A DNA stretch of 64,000 bases from Tomocerus qinae (taxonomy: Eukaryota > Arthropoda > Collembola > Entomobryomorpha > Tomoceridae), in contig CM034547.1 of NCBI GenBank assembly GCA_020055645.1, forward strand, positions 34,354,909-34,418,908. Reading direction: 5' to 3'. Positions 23,176 to 37,253 of the stretch are shown here, piece after piece. The translations under genes and the position numbers were made by a program. The notes under the pieces are model-generated. The model saw nothing but the letters and a program-made list of their open reading frames with translations, did no database searches and was not told where the DNA came from. Every line of letters starts with the position of its first letter. Positions within the stretch are counted from its first letter, which is position 1.

Positions 23176-25860
23176 GTAAGTATAATATACTGTTTTAATT
23201 TTTTGATGTCCCATCCTCATAAATATTTCTAAATGGGTCGTTGAGAATGCTCCTGGTGAAGCAATATGTCATACTTGTCCTAAACCCACTCACCAGCTCC
23301 AATTTTCTTCCAACATTCTATTTGTTTAAGATACAAAGATACAAAGAAAACAAACTATACATTTTAACAGACGTAATATAATATCCAGTCAACTTGTAAT
23401 GTAAATAAATGTAGGCGTTGTTAGTCAATATTTGTGTCATTTTAAACGTATATTATAAAGGTGTAATATTTTTCCATCTGGAATCTCTGTACAAATAGGT
23501 AAGCCCAAGGTAGGCCATTTTATTATATATCCGAGTTATAGATAACTCCAGTTAATATGCAATATTCTATTATGCTTGTGTCTAGAACAAGGTACAATAC
23601 TAATGCAGATTTATGAACTTTGTCATCTGATATTCTATTACCATCTGCAAATAGTTGTTAAACCAGAAGGCATTTTTACGACATAGAGCATTGTGGCAAG
23701 CAACATATGAAGTACAATACTACTCGTTGGCAGAGTACTCTCATTTCCTCTATGTTAGTTCCGTTTAAAACTTTCACCGGTACACCCACCAGCATTTTAA
23801 TTTAGTCGAACTAAATTTTAATGGTGAAAGTCGGGAAATGTGCAGTTATAAAGGGTGAAAAAATGCAGTAGAAACTGCTTTCTGCAACGTAGTGCACGAT
23901 AAATTGATTCGAACGAAATTATAGTAATTAATACCCGAAGTGGCAAGGTGAGTGGATTTCATATCTGTTTCATGTGCAGCATGCATTTAGAAGTAATAAA
24001 AAACTTGGACAAAAGTCATTATCATTCCTTTTTAACTTTTTGTGATGCGTGATCAAAGAAATTTTTAAATCTTACGCATTTACTTTTACTTGACTTTGAC
24101 TTAACTCTGGCCGGCTTAAGTCAAGGATACTTTCTTCTCTCCTGATATTGTCTAACAAAGATTTTTCTGAAGGAACCTAACTTATTGCAAGAACGTGATT
24201 TTTCTTGTAGAACATGACTGTCTACATACGATGACTGGGAGTAAAACTGAGTTGGTTGAACGTGTATCCTCTTATTATTATGAGCTGGGTATTGTATACT
24301 TAGCATAGATATAGCTCTGGTACAGTATGCATATCTTGTCGCATCGGATGTATGTAGATCGACAAGTAGATGAAAAAAGAAAGAGAGGAAGACAGAATAT
24401 TATATGACTTCACCCTACTTAAATCCTTCAGCACACTTTCATAGACTTAACTTTGGATTTACACATATTGTAGTGGAAGTGCCCCAGGACACTTAGCAAG
24501 TGAGTGAGCCTTGGCACATTGTAAGCACGACTTGAATCTTGACTTTGGCTAGATGATAAGTTCATACAGTAAAAGTAAGAAGGACTCTAACATGTATTTT
24601 CAATACTCCTCAGCGGTTCCTGTATCGGCTTTGAAAGAAGCATTATCATGAGAAAGGTATCCTACATGTAAAATGTACTCGTAGGTACTTTTGTTACAGG
24701 GGTTATTATGTGTATGGTTACTGATAATTTACTACACCCAAACTAGACTCATATTATGATGGTTTGACATTTTGACAGTCAAAGTTCGTTTATATTGTGC
24801 ACACAATACAGACATGGTCAAAAGTCATCTCCTGCATTATAATATCATTTTATAATTTTTATTGTTGGCTAATAAAGTTACTTAAGACATGCTTCTTGTC
24901 TCATGTGAATGAACATTTAGGTATAATATTCACCAAGTACCATAATACTAGAGGTAAATTCAGTCTTAAATAAGATTTTCATTGTATGTATGATAGTTTT
25001 TCATTTGCTGGAATAGAGTGATACCTGTAACATGGCTATATGGAAAAGTAATGCATTTGGAAGATGAGCGCATCCTAAATCTGATAGTCTCTTTTGGTGT
25101 GCCCAGAATAGAGCTCTATTTCCGTATCTGCACCTATGTTTACGTAAAAGGAAAAGTAAACCGCATCTATTGCAATGAGCTACAGGGTTCTTTCGCCCGT
25201 TGATTCAAGTCGTAAAGTCCAAAGCACTTCGAACGGTTTTAGACTGTGGAAATAGAAATCCTCAAGACTCAGTTCCAGAAATCCACAAGATTTTCTGGTG
25301 AGGATGTAAAAGTCGACAAATCTCAAACCGTAAACGAGATGGAATGGAAAAGACAGTGACAACGTACACGGTTCGAATAGCCAACACACACCAACTGGCC
25401 CCATCATTTCAGATGCTGTAGAGCTGCATGGTGCATGAGTACATCTCGCAGCGTCCTGCAATATCTAAGTAAGTCTATTTCCACTGGAGATCAGGCGAGG
25501 AATAAATAAATACCATTTATAGAGGATTTTCAAAAATTTTATATTCAGATTTCATATGCCTTGCTTTTATGTATTCTGTCGAGGTGCGCATTGTGCACAG
25601 TTGTTTACTCGTTATAGTATAATCGTATTCTACACTGTTTTTGAAACAATTCTACTCACCTTAATGTGGATTTTAATGTGTTTTTGTTTAGCATGTTATG
25701 TTCAGGCTAAAATTCAATGTGTAAATAAATACTTCAACTGTATATAAATGCATATACACTACTATGTATACAAGTGGGCAACACGACAAGGATTTGTAAT
25801 TAATTCCATGCATGTGAGTGGTGTGTGAGCAAGCTAATTAACATATTCATGAGATTTGTT

Positions 25861-25964
25861 GATCTTTGTTTGTATCTATGTAAGAACTGATAAGTATAAC
25901 AAGGATTCAAACACATTGTTTGCAAATCAAGTAAGATCAAAGTAAAACCAAAGCTGATCAAAGG
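25861..25964. promoter_or_regulatory. Candidate TCF/LEF binding-site cluster
   Basis: Three matches to the TCF/LEF core within about 100 bases: GATCTTTG at 25861-25868 (reverse of CAAAGATC), GATCAAAG at 25935-25942 and GATCAAAGG at 25956-25964. TAATTA-type homeodomain motifs lie on both sides (near 25799 and 25835). Such clusters occur in intronic enhancers, but short motifs also arise by chance in AT-rich DNA. Confidence 0.25.
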
Positions 25965-28900
25965 ACTAAGATCTAATAATTACTAGGAAATCCCCAGCCT
26001 CAATAATTAGGTACTGCTATAATTGGAAATGTCCACGATTATATGAGTGATCGCTAGAGAAATTCGCATTTACAGTCAGCTAAATAATTTATATAATTCT
26101 AAATTAGAGTGACTTAGTAGTGATATGTCATTAAAATTTCCAATTCCAGGCTTATTATTACGGTCGGGTGTGAGAGTGAATACAGATATGACTTAATTCT
26201 TTGATTTTATATTGTGATAAAATTAATGTTAGGCGTTATTTATTTGTAAATATTGTCAACATGTAATGTTTTACTTGACATATCAGAAATGATAGGAGTT
26301 AAATTTTGGTATTGTCAGGAGCAGGAGGAAAGTGCCACAGTCGTAGAGCATTAGTAGCAGTAATTCTCTTGTTTGTGCACTAAGATGTACATAAGGACTG
26401 CTGTGTTGTCTTTCTCGACACGATTGATGGGCATTTGCAGTAAGCAGTTTAGAGTCGGCGAAGCTTAAGTGCTGTAGTTTTGTTTCACGGAAGTTGATGT
26501 TTAGTGTCACGTAAACTCAGGACACCACGAATATGTAAATGATGTTTTGCGGTTTTCATACAAAATACGTCCACAGGAGTTGAGGAAGTGAGTAGATCCC
26601 GGTCGCCAACTGACGATGTGTATTCTGTCACATGATGGCACACTCTACTTAAGAAAGCCGAGGAGAAACGTGAAAGTCTTTCTGAGTTGAGTACGTACTC
26701 ACGATTTTGACAGGAATCAAAGAAGTTCCTTTATGATCGTCTAAGCCTGCCAGCTTAGATTTACGTTTTCTTTGATTTGCCTACAGTTTGAAAGTGTTGC
26801 GTTGTGTGTGTGACAGAAGACGGCAGTATAGTAGACCGTAGACCTTATATGTATTTATTTAAATATGATGTCCTGTGTATAGGTACAGTAGTGAGAGAAG
26901 TTTTAAGTGAAGCACTTGCATCACGGTATGCGTCAACTGACATATAGAATCCTGTCTTTCTTCCATGTGCACTCCTTTAATGCGGAGCTGAATATGCCAC
27001 CTAAGCACATCTCTAGGTCTAGGTGCATTAGTTTAATGTACGCATAATGTGCGTTTGTAATACTTGTTGGTAGGTATAGTGGAAGTCTACCAGAGTGAAA
27101 TTATAAAAAATAGCATTTTGAATTTTGACTGCCAAGTGTGTATAGCTATATACTAATATTATCTTATCATAATATTACCCATATAGCGCAGATGCCTATT
27201 GATATTGCGGCAAAGCCAAGTCGAGTATGTACAAAAATGCACAGTAAAAGTAAAAAAAACGTTAATGTGAAGTAAGATCCGTCTAGATTTGCTTTCGAAA
27301 GAAGATATATTATAGTGAAGTCTGGGAATAGGAACCTGACTGGAATTTTTGATAGAAAGAAAATGAAGCTCGTGACGCTCCGGTGAATTTTGTCTGGTTC
27401 TCTGTGATAGTAGGAGCGAGTGCGACTGTGACTCTATCTTTTCTTTCCTTCGTTGTGTCAGAGAGACAGAAGAGAGCCAAAATTTAGAGATAGATAGACA
27501 GGCACGTGGGTAGGAATTAATGAGTTCTACCTTAAGGCATGTAGAACTCAGCTTAACATTTGTCCTCTTTCGTTCTCCCTTTGTTTACCTAATTAGTTTG
27601 ATTTCCATTGTTATCGTTGTTATTTGGAGCAAACAGTTAATTTGAAAAGCATAACGAGCTGTTGGTAGGAAACGTCATGTAGGGGATTTATTATAATTCT
27701 CTAATTGGGGTGCACTCATGCGCTAGCAGTCAAATCTATATTGAACCACTTTCAGTTTCGTCATTTCTCTCTTTTGAAAGTTATTATTTGTCTTACTAAG
27801 TACAACTGCGTTGAAAGTAGTCGAAATTATGAGCTTTGTATAACATGTACTAGTTAGCAAACTTTATGACACAAAATTCCTATGATTTTCAAACTTATAT
27901 GCATGAGGAGAAAAATTGTAAAGGATTTCGAATAGTTGTTAGTCCTAAATTAGATTATAATAAATAATGCAGGTATAACTAGAGGTACTGGTAGAAAAGG
28001 ATGATAAACTCGTTTCAAAGGGAAAATGGGCATTGAAGCATGGTATAGATCTGGTATTGAATAGATACTATGCATTAAAGAATGTAAAATTAACTGACGA
28101 ATATCTTGGGGTAACATTATATTCAAACAGAAGGGAATTCTTGTCATCTCATTCCAGTTGACAGAGTCAATCCATATATCAAAAGACGACAGACGGCTTT
28201 AGCAGCTTTTATTTTTGTGAGTGTATGTAATGGGTATATATAGGTTGACGTTATGGAACAGACGTTTTAATATATTCGATGAAAGTTACAAAGGTGAAAG
28301 TAATGGGTGTACAAATCCCTATGCAGGTACGTTTGTGTAGAAAGGTGTCAATGGAGTGGCAAAGAATTTCAATTAGATTCCGTCTCGGTTTCAAAAATTT
28401 ACACTGTAGACAGTGTGACTTTTAAATGTTTAACTTCTAGGAGTGTTGACTTCGGTCTTTCACTCGGATCTTTGAAAAGAAGCTTATAGCTTTCTTTCTT
28501 TCTCAACACTACGGATGTGTACGTAATGCAACATTGCTCTGTAAACCTTAACAGGCCTTTTAAATATGCGGCAATTTTGTTGTGAAAAGGTAGAGGAGGC
28601 CAGAGTAGAGAAGGACAAGTGTGAGAGTGTTCCGGATATTGTAGTGCTGATGCATCAGTAATGTCAGCAGAGCAGGCCACTTTTAAAAGGACAGACCAGC
28701 ACTTTTGATATGTTAAACTTCAGTTGAATTTAAGACACATAGTGAAAAAGAGAGAGAGGAGATGTAAAATTTATAGGGATAGAGAAAGAAGAAAGGTCTG
28801 CCATAGAAGAAAGTATTTGGGTGATTTCCTTTGATGTTGGATGTTTCGTCTTGTCGTTTATTCCGCTTCATGTCCACCGCTTCGTTTTACTGAGTGCCGT

Positions 28901-30769
28901 GTCAAAAAGAAAACCAAAGTACCAAGTCTCGTGTCTTCAACAATTCCTTCTGTCCTCTTTTTCTATAAGTCGGGCTGTTAGTTGGCTTAGTGAAAGTCCC
29001 AGTCTATAGCCACTGCTCTTAGCCATATCCATCACAATGCCCACTATATTGTGGCCTCTCCCTGACTTTTGACTGTACTCGACTTTCTCGTTTGTTGTGC
29101 TTTCACTTTGTCTGGACATTTCTACTCGTACTATCTGCTCTGTCTGCCCATACAGTGCATTCCAATATGCAGTGTAGTTATGTTATGGCTATTTGGGTTA
29201 TGCGTGTTATTATTTATTATATACCTATCTAGTAGTGGGTAGGTCAGTCAAGTCCCAATCGCATCGCAGTTCCAACCTTTCATGCATTTCAAGTTTGGAT
29301 GTGTTACAAATTATAAACATCAACTTGAAACTTGTATCCAACTTAGCATTAGCCATAAACTGTATAATGCACCTAACCTACAACCATATGGCTTGCTTAT
29401 TGCAGTTTCACTTATATGCGTTCGTTAAACTTTCTCCGTAGTAAGTCTAAACTAAGTTTTGCTAGTTACCTGTGACACGACATGTGGATGCATACCTAAC
29501 ATGCTGTTATACATGTATAAGTTGTGTGTGCCGAAACTCGATGGCAGGTACCTTGCAATTAAAATGACTACATATAGTACGGGTAGTTGATACAAGAGTT
29601 ATAATCATAATCATGACATACCTAAAATAAGTATGAATTACATTATTTATTTATATATCATTTATGCCATTATACACATGCACCACACATGTGTAGCATG
29701 GTATGAAGTAATTAGGTGAAGATATAGGTCATAATACTCAGTTTTTACTTACGAGCAAGGGAGAACTAAGGCCCATAATAATACCCGTTTATGTATTGTT
29801 TTATTTTCATAGTTTGGTATTTAGTAATCTGGATTAACCGATTATAATAGTTAACCTACTAGAGTACCACTTAAATCCACTTTTGCGTTAACGAAATTAA
29901 TAACGGCTAGAGGCCCGTCAGACCAGAATCCAGACAGAATTTTGACTTTTGACTTATTACCAATATGGCTTTTGATTTTTTAAATTTTACATATAGTTTA
30001 CTGGCGAACGCACACAAACTTTGCATCCAGCTCGTGGTGTATTTATTTGCTTACCTCCTGCTGATTTGTTAGATGTGCCTCTTATTGTCCATATATTGCA
30101 TACAATTACTTTGGGGCAAATTGTGTACGTAGGTACTTACGATGGTGTTGATCTATGTACGATGCCTAATCCCTACTGTGCACTACTCTATTTTTAAATT
30201 ATGGCTGATGATAAACTACGTGTCTCGTACAAGTTGAGTACCATTTCTCTGGTAAGATTAATCTGGCTCTAGTTTACTTACATGTTCTCTTTGTATGCAT
30301 GTGTAATAGTAATTTAACATCACATTGCATTAGTAGATTCTCGTTGGAGGAATTGTAAATGTGTATTTAGAACAGTCTCGGCACTCTTCGTGGCAAACTT
30401 TGAGTTTGTTTCGTAGAATCTAAGTGGGTATTATATGAATACGATCCATTCCGTCAGAACAAGAAAACGTGGTGGCCGTGTGTATGTGTATGAACGTAAG
30501 GACATGGTAAATGGTTTGCTGGTCTTCTCAGCACTCGCTATGGCTTAAGTTGGCTATTAGCAGATATGTAGTAAGTCGCAGTGATACTCGTGATAAGTAT
30601 TGTCGTGTAGTCTGTCTGTAGGTATGTGTGAGTAAGAAAGTAGTGTTGGTTGGTGTTGTTTTGTATTTCCGATCTGTATTCATGATGCGTTGCGGCAAGA
30701 AATTTGGTCGATTTCCCTTTGATTCGACTTGGCTTCTCTTCTCAGCTATTGTAAATAGATATAGAGAAC

Positions 30770-30965
30770 TGTGGAAGTTGGTGGTAGCCTTAGCCAAGTC
30801 AAAGCAGAGCAGAGCAAAGAAAGCCAAAAAGCCAAGTCAGAAACTCGTCTCGTTTCGTTTGGCTTGGCTTACGTTAGCTTACTTACTTAGCTTGCCTTTC
30901 TGGCTTGGTTTGCCGTTTGGTTTGGCATGGGTTGACTTAGTTTGGTATGGCATAGCATTCTGTGA
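30770..30965. repeat. Low-complexity TTGGC/GCCAA-rich stretch
   Basis: The first half is rich in GCCAA and AGCA, the second in GGCTTGGC, TTTGGCTTGG and TTGGTTTGG, so the halves are partly complementary. It looks like degenerate short-repeat expansion. No function can be given. Confidence 0.5.
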
Positions 30966-31902
30966 GTGAGCTAAGTATATGTACCTAAGCAGCACTATAA
31001 AAGTCAGTTTTCCTTGTGGTGTCCCTGTCGCTATTCCGTTGCTCTCCTCTTGTCTCCACGTCCATGTCTTCGTCGACTTCTCTTTACTCTAAGTGAACTC
31101 GGCTGAATTGCAAACTAACTGGGTCATCCGCTTTAAGGTTCTCAGCTCTGACTTAAGCTACGTAGCGTTACGTTACGTAGAATCTATATTTGGAATGATA
31201 GCAGTCAGTGCAATGCAGTGCAATAGTATGATAAGAATTTGTAGAAGAGGAAATAAAATAAAATCATGACTTTGGATTACGGAAATGGAAATGAGTGTGG
31301 ATTAGAATAGTGATAGAGTTTTTTGAACTTACGGATAAATTCTTTTTAAAATTGGGCTATTTGCTCCAACGTTAGTAAAGTAAAGTAGCTGAATGGAACT
31401 ATTGTTTACCGAGTAAGACATTTGGGAGGAGAATGAAACTACTACTCTGTTCCATTCACTATTCCATTATTCCATGAAAATGCACATTCACCGTGTACAG
31501 TTAAGAACGAGTTTCATGGGATTGCATTGTGCATATAAAGAAACTATTTTGGTCAATGTAGGTATACCTATATGTACTGTTTTGGGCTGTAACAAGGAAT
31601 TGGAAAGATATCAGTAATCTAATTATTCTTTTCTAATGTAAAGGCTGATGTTGTGTGAAAAGCTAAGTCTATGTCTTTGGCGAGCTTAGAAATAATTGAA
31701 ATGAATTGATGACTTCTAATTACTGAATACTGAATAGAATGATGACTATTAGCAATGCAAGTAAAAAGACTCAAAAGAAACAATACAAAATTTCGTGTCA
31801 GGTTCTCAGTTTATTTGGCGTAAAATGAGAGCGTGTTTCCTGACTGACTTGTTCAATCAAATACTTATCTAAGACTCACAATAATACATTGGTCGGAGGT
31901 TG

Positions 31903-31910
31903 TATTTATA
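31903..31910 (-). promoter_or_regulatory. TATA box of the solo LTR
   Basis: TATAAATA on the - strand, followed about 90 bases later by AATAAA, the spacing expected for an LTR promoter and its polyA signal. Confidence 0.55.
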
Positions 31911-32402
31911 GACTCCGGAAAATACATGACAAAGATACAAGAAATACAAAGGAATTCAGACGAACATGAATGCGTAATGAGGTTTCTTGGCGTCAGTCGA
32001 AAGTTCAACGTGCACAAATTGAGTTGGTTTCATATAACTTCTTATAACATAAAGGTCAAAACTATATAAAAAGTACATACAATAAAAGCGTACAACTTTT
32101 GACATCGGTGATTAAGATAACAATTTTCTTACATTAATTAACATAATGTCTGAACACGAAAGTACACGAATATGAAACACATCATAGAATACATTACATT
32201 ACATGGATAAAGTTCATTGTATCGTACCTTGAAAGGAATGAAGTTTCCTGCATACTAATTAGAGTCAACTGAATATTAACTTATGAATATATTAAAACAC
32301 AAATATTACAAGTCACAAACCGCCTACTGAAATACACTGCTAAAGTTGGACATGACCACGGCGGGTTTCGTCATCTCCTTGTCGTTACTACTCTTATGTA
32401 TG

Positions 32403-32525
32403 AGATGGTCTCCACATTTATGATGGTCTCCACGTTTATAAGATAATACATTGTAAGATGGTCTCCACATTTACGATAATACATTGTAAGATGGTCTCCA
32501 CATTTACGATAATACATTGTAAGAT
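32403..32525. repeat. 33-bp tandem repeats in the U3 part of the solo LTR
   Basis: Two exact 33-base units (32456-32488 and 32489-32521) start with AGATGGTCTCCACATTTACG. They are preceded by a diverged 34-base unit and a partial one. In LTR orientation they lie upstream of the TATA box, where LTRs often carry enhancer repeats; that role is inferred. Confidence 0.85.
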
Positions 32526-35500
32526 AGGAAGTGGCCATCTGCAGTAAAGTCAATTACAAATACATCTTACACTAAACTTATAGAATAAATACAGAAGTCA
32601 TATAAAATTAAAGATTCATGGAAAATTAACATATGACCGCCCTAACATGTACAGTATTTGTACACAAGAAAGTAGTTCAAAATTGATTTCGTTGTATTGC
32701 AATCCATTTGAGATAGTATTTATTTGGCAAAGAGATTGCAAAGTAAAGCGAAGAAAGGAAAAGTTATGCAAAGTAATGGTCGAGTTGGTTGAATTAGGAT
32801 GAACAGAGTTTGTTTTGTTGGTTGTATTTCATCTGCATGAGATTGCAATGTTCTTGTCCTAAGTTACAGATACGTATAGTAATTTCTCATGTATTTTTAC
32901 GTAGTATATTCGTCGAAAACAGAAGAGATGAGAATGTGACAAAAAAGCAAGTGAAAATCTTGTATTTGAGAGAGTTTCTACGAAGTCAGTTTGGTTGAGT
33001 GATGCTTTAGTTGTGCACTGTCCGTATGTAATATTTATGACTGTGGTTGGTTGGGGTAAAATAGATTTCACTTTGCCTTTGCTACCAACAACGGACGTAA
33101 GTAAGGGAAAGTGCCCTTGTGTTTGTTTCTGTAGTGAGTGTTGCCTTTGGTGCGGGTCGCTAATGTCAAGTCATGCAGAGATGGAAAGAACGACTTAAAA
33201 AGACTATTTTGTGTACTCTTGTTTAGTAAGTTTGATGTACTTGAATGGAGTTCCCTTTCATTCATGTGCCTACTATTTAACTACTATATAGGTATGTATC
33301 TACTTATTTCGTAACCCTATATACGATACACTTTTCAATAATACTTACATTACTAGCACAGTAGTAACACTCTCTCTGGACGTGGTCGGACTTTGTGTTC
33401 AGTTGACTTTCAGTTCAGTTGAGAGTGAAACCGAACTGATGAAAATATAACAACTTTGTGCTACGTAGTATGTAAGGAAGACGAGCGAGGGAAAGAAGAG
33501 GAAGCTAGAAGACAGACACTAACGGAAAAAGTAGGAAGCAGAGGAAGACGAAAAGGAGGAAAGCCCTGGCTTCGGTTCATCAGATTTCTTTTTGGCTCTA
33601 TCCGCTTTCCCCCCTGATAGGTTAGGTCGGTCATGTTGCTACGCTGTTACGACGGTCGGTAGGCCAATGTACTTCTACTCCTCCGTACACGAGAGACTAA
33701 AAAACTAACAACGATGGAAAAGAAAAAGAGGTAGAGCGTACAGTAGAGAGACAGGGGATCCCAAGCGAGGCTTCCTCTTATGTTTGTTTGTATATGCCAA
33801 CCCTTTCTGTACCTCAATACTGCATGCCGTGCTTCTTCTGATCCCACTGGACTCAACTTACCCATCAAAATGCCAATTTCATGAATCTTTAAATAGAGTG
33901 AAAAGCTAAAGCGGATCTCATCATTTCTCTGTTTCACTCTTTTCTCACTTTTTTTACTTCTTCGAAAAACTATCTATTTTTATCTGGCAATATTTGGTCG
34001 TCCCATGCAAGTAAGTGATTCAATTGCCTCGTCACGTCATTCTTGCTCTCTGTTTTGTTGTCACTTGTAACTTGACTTATGGATTAGCTATGTCATGTAC
34101 TCAGACGTTTTACGCATTTATTTCAAGGCGAGTTGCAGAGAGGTCGTTATAACGTTCAAAGTTTTCTTACTAGTATATTGACTCCCATGATATATTGAAC
34201 TGTCTTCGTGAGTTATACTTCAAGATTATGTTGACAAACAGAAATAGAACACTTGGAGTGTATTGTACCCTAACAATAAGTGACATATCGGCTACCTCAG
34301 TTGTCGAGTATTCCATTCCAAAGGGAATGTTGTGAAGTGTTACGGACGTAAGAAAGTGTCGCTAGATGTTATGAACATTCAGCACTAGTTAGAAATCATG
34401 AATTTATTATGGCGCATTTTTGTCTTCTGTCACTTTCTAGTAATGCTAAGATTATTTTGAAACAGTGACATGTCTTTCATGTCTATATAATGTTAGGTTA
34501 GTGCATAAATATATATATGTAAATACTATTACATATTGTATAAAGCAATATCCAACCAATCTGCAAGTAATTTAATGTTATAATGTATTCTCTCTTTTAC
34601 ACAATTGTGGGAATGCAAATATGTTGAAACATTCACGAGAATTGTCATCATTGTTTTACAATATGTCGAGCATAAAATTTCATAAATGTGATATTCGTAA
34701 ACGTGAACTCAAAGGACTTTTGTCTACATATTTGTTTGACAAACAGTATTTTTGATGTTTCGAAAGTTTGAAGTCCTTTTTATTGCCTCACACAACTAGA
34801 AATGTAAACTTTGAATTTAATTGGACTGGCATGACAGTAGTCTTTGACAATTCTTGCTCAATATGTTTGTTTTTTATTAAATGTTAGACGGAAGACGTAA
34901 ATCTATTTTACGTTTATGTTTACCGATGAAAGAAATCTAATGGTAGTATTTGTCAAGTAAAGTGTACTGGCTGTCTTGCCTAAAGACACTTGATGTAACA
35001 GATGCTTATAAATACTGGTTAGGTACTACTATGGTTCCTGTTCTCCCGTTAGTCACATTTTGTTTGAGCAATGACCTATAAATAATGTAGGTAGTAAAAT
35101 TAGAGACCTATGGGCAAAGTGTGAAAACTTTTGAAAATGATTATTATAATGGGAATCAGTTTATATTTTTATCAGTGCTGTCCCTTTAACATTGTCTAAA
35201 AGGTTTATAGGGATGTGATGATATGTTTTTGTGATTATAATATGGAATATATAGATAGTTTGTATATCAGCATCTATACAAGTAGTGCACGTGGAGACTT
35301 CTTCATTTTCTTGTCTTGTAAAATATAAAAATATGTACATTATTCTCGATAAAGGAGTAATAAATCGTCTGTGGCATAAATAAAGGAAGTGAAGGAGAGG
35401 AGTGATATAGAATTAAAGAGATAGGTTTTTGTGAAAGAAATGTCTGGGAGTGAAATAAAGGGAAAGGATATGAAGAATAGGTTGGTGAAAGTAAACTTTC

Positions 35501-36107
35501 ATTTCCTGAGGCATTCTCGTCAAGTGTGGGAGCCGGGATGTGAATGTGATGTGAGTGAATGGTTAAAGTGAGTGAGGACTTGTGTGTGCATCTTCCTTTT
35601 GCTTATTTCGTCCATGCTTTGTGGGTGGTAGTTTTGGGTACCCAGTAGGTAAGCAGATAGAAATTCTGCGAGAGAGAGTGACTGTGCGAAGCAGACTACT
35701 GTCGCATATATCAGATAGAGAGCTGCTAAGAACAAGTCTAGTGGAAAAGTCAACTTTTCTAACGTGAGTAGTGACGCTCGGCAGTTGTATAGTCTACTTG
35801 GGTACGTACGATTGCCTTCTGGAAGAATTCTAGACACAATTGAATGCAATGTAATAAATGCTCTATAGTACAGTTGGATGTGAGCTGAAAAGCCATCGTT
35901 GAGAAAAGTTTTCTAAGTTGAGTAAATATATGAGATTGGCATTTAAGTTTAAGGAGAAAACCAAACTAAAAATATCTTATGGGAAGAATGAAATGGTGTA
36001 AAGGTAGGTGGATGGGATTGGCTGGATTCATTGTGGCTAGATAGTGAAAATCCTTTGGAAAGATGCTACTCTACTACTTACCACTATTATTACTATGTAC
36101 TTGTACT

Positions 36108-36122
36108 TACTACTACTACTAC
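36108..36122. repeat. ACT trinucleotide microsatellite
   Basis: Five ACT/TAC units in a row within a wider TAC-rich stretch. Confidence 0.7.
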
Positions 36123-37227
36123 ATTACCCGTACACTTCTCTGCTAAACGTTCACTCTTCTTAGGTTTGTTCTATTCTGTTTTTTGTGGGGCTACAACTCG
36201 TACCTATACACACGTACAACTACGATAGGGAGATATGTAGGACAGTATAAAATAAAATGAATGTTTTCAGTTGTTGGGTGTGATGTTGTAATGTAACGTG
36301 GTTTTTGCCTTTCGATTTCCTTCAAATACATCCTTACTCGTCTTCATTTTGGCCAACGTTCGGTTATTCTGTTCGGTCTGTGTGGAATGGAATGCTCTAT
36401 TGGGAAATTGTTATTAGGTGATTCAGTTGAACTTTTCCAATGAAGTTGTAAAAGGCAGTTAGATATACTTATAGTAGTGCCGGGTTGAACGCGATGGGAG
36501 AGAGATGCTGGTAGGTATGGGGGAAAGAAATTTTAACAGGTTACTTTTGTAGATTTGTAGTAGGTATGAAAGAAACTATCAGAATATAAAATACCATTGG
36601 GTACTTTTATCATGGAAAGTGGGTTGGAGGTTTACAGATAGATTTTCCACAAGGTACCTTGGATATCGGATCAACCATCCCCAGCCATATTCATTGCCAT
36701 TAGTATTTTTATGAGTACTGTAGTAGGTACTACCTACATATGGTTGAATGGATTAAATGGATCCATTCGAATCAGATTATTGGACTACACTGAAGTTTAT
36801 CTGAAAGGAATCAGCTTAAAAAGAATCGGATACTTTATGCACTACTTACATCGTATGCACATTAAGACGTCGTAACAGCTCTATTTCCCAGACTTTGGAC
36901 TTGCAATCCCATCCTACTCTTTCCGATGGTAATATTGTTTCTCAAGCAATAACTATGAAATCGTCGTTGTTAAGTAAATGAAGTACAAAGTGTACACAAT
37001 TTCAGCCCGAAATAACGACTGCAATATGTCTGTCAGTTTGCAATTTCTGTCTGTCAGTACAAGTTGAAACGTAATGACTGTGACAATTAAACTATTCAAT
37101 GCAATTTAGCAACGCTTTTAATAGAGCAGGTAATATTAATTACGTGGGCTGTGTTATTAATTCATGCAATCAATAGTCATTTATGCTTACCTTTATGCGG
37201 GTCAATACAATTTCAGACTGTAATAAA

Positions 37228-37253
37228 CCACTATAGTGGCTAGTGCACTAGCC
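37228..37253. repeat. Two overlapping perfect palindromes
   Basis: CCACTATAGTGG (37228-37239) is a perfect palindrome that shares its last two bases with the perfect palindrome GGCTAGTGCACTAGCC (37238-37253). They could form adjacent hairpins or bind dimeric factors. No known element is recognised. Confidence 0.8.

Larger units (their letters stand above)
23176..31577. other. Furin intron, first part
   Basis: Beginning of the 25,362-base intron between the Asp and His exons, starting with donor GTAAGT. No nested gene recognised. A cluster of TCF/LEF-like and TAATTA motifs occurs at about 25795-26110. A low-complexity stretch rich in TTGGC lies at 30770-30965. Short open frames lack domains. 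Confidence 0.7.
31578..32647 (-). mobile_element. Solo LTR of an LTR retrotransposon
   Basis: About 1,070 bases bounded by TGTTTTGGGC and GCCCTAACA, the short TG...CA inverted ends of LTRs. The 5-base duplication TGTAC occurs directly before (31573-31577) and after (32648-32652). Read on the - strand it starts TGTTAGGGCGGTC, has a TATA box TATAAATA at 31910-31903, then AATAAA at 31815-31810 about 90 bases later, and ends near CAGCCCAAAACA. This fits the U3, R and U5 order. The U3 part holds 33-bp tandem repeats. There is no internal coding region or second LTR, so recombination between two LTRs probably removed the rest. The 5-base duplication fits Gypsy-type or Copia-type elements; the family is not determined. 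Confidence 0.75.

Noticed and set aside
25365-25385. GGTTCGAAT, reminiscent of a tRNA B box
   Set aside because: No matching A box or cloverleaf arms upstream at tRNA spacing.
33647-33937. 96-codon - strand frame
   Set aside because: No recognisable domain; ends inside a hydrophobic low-complexity run; no splice partners.
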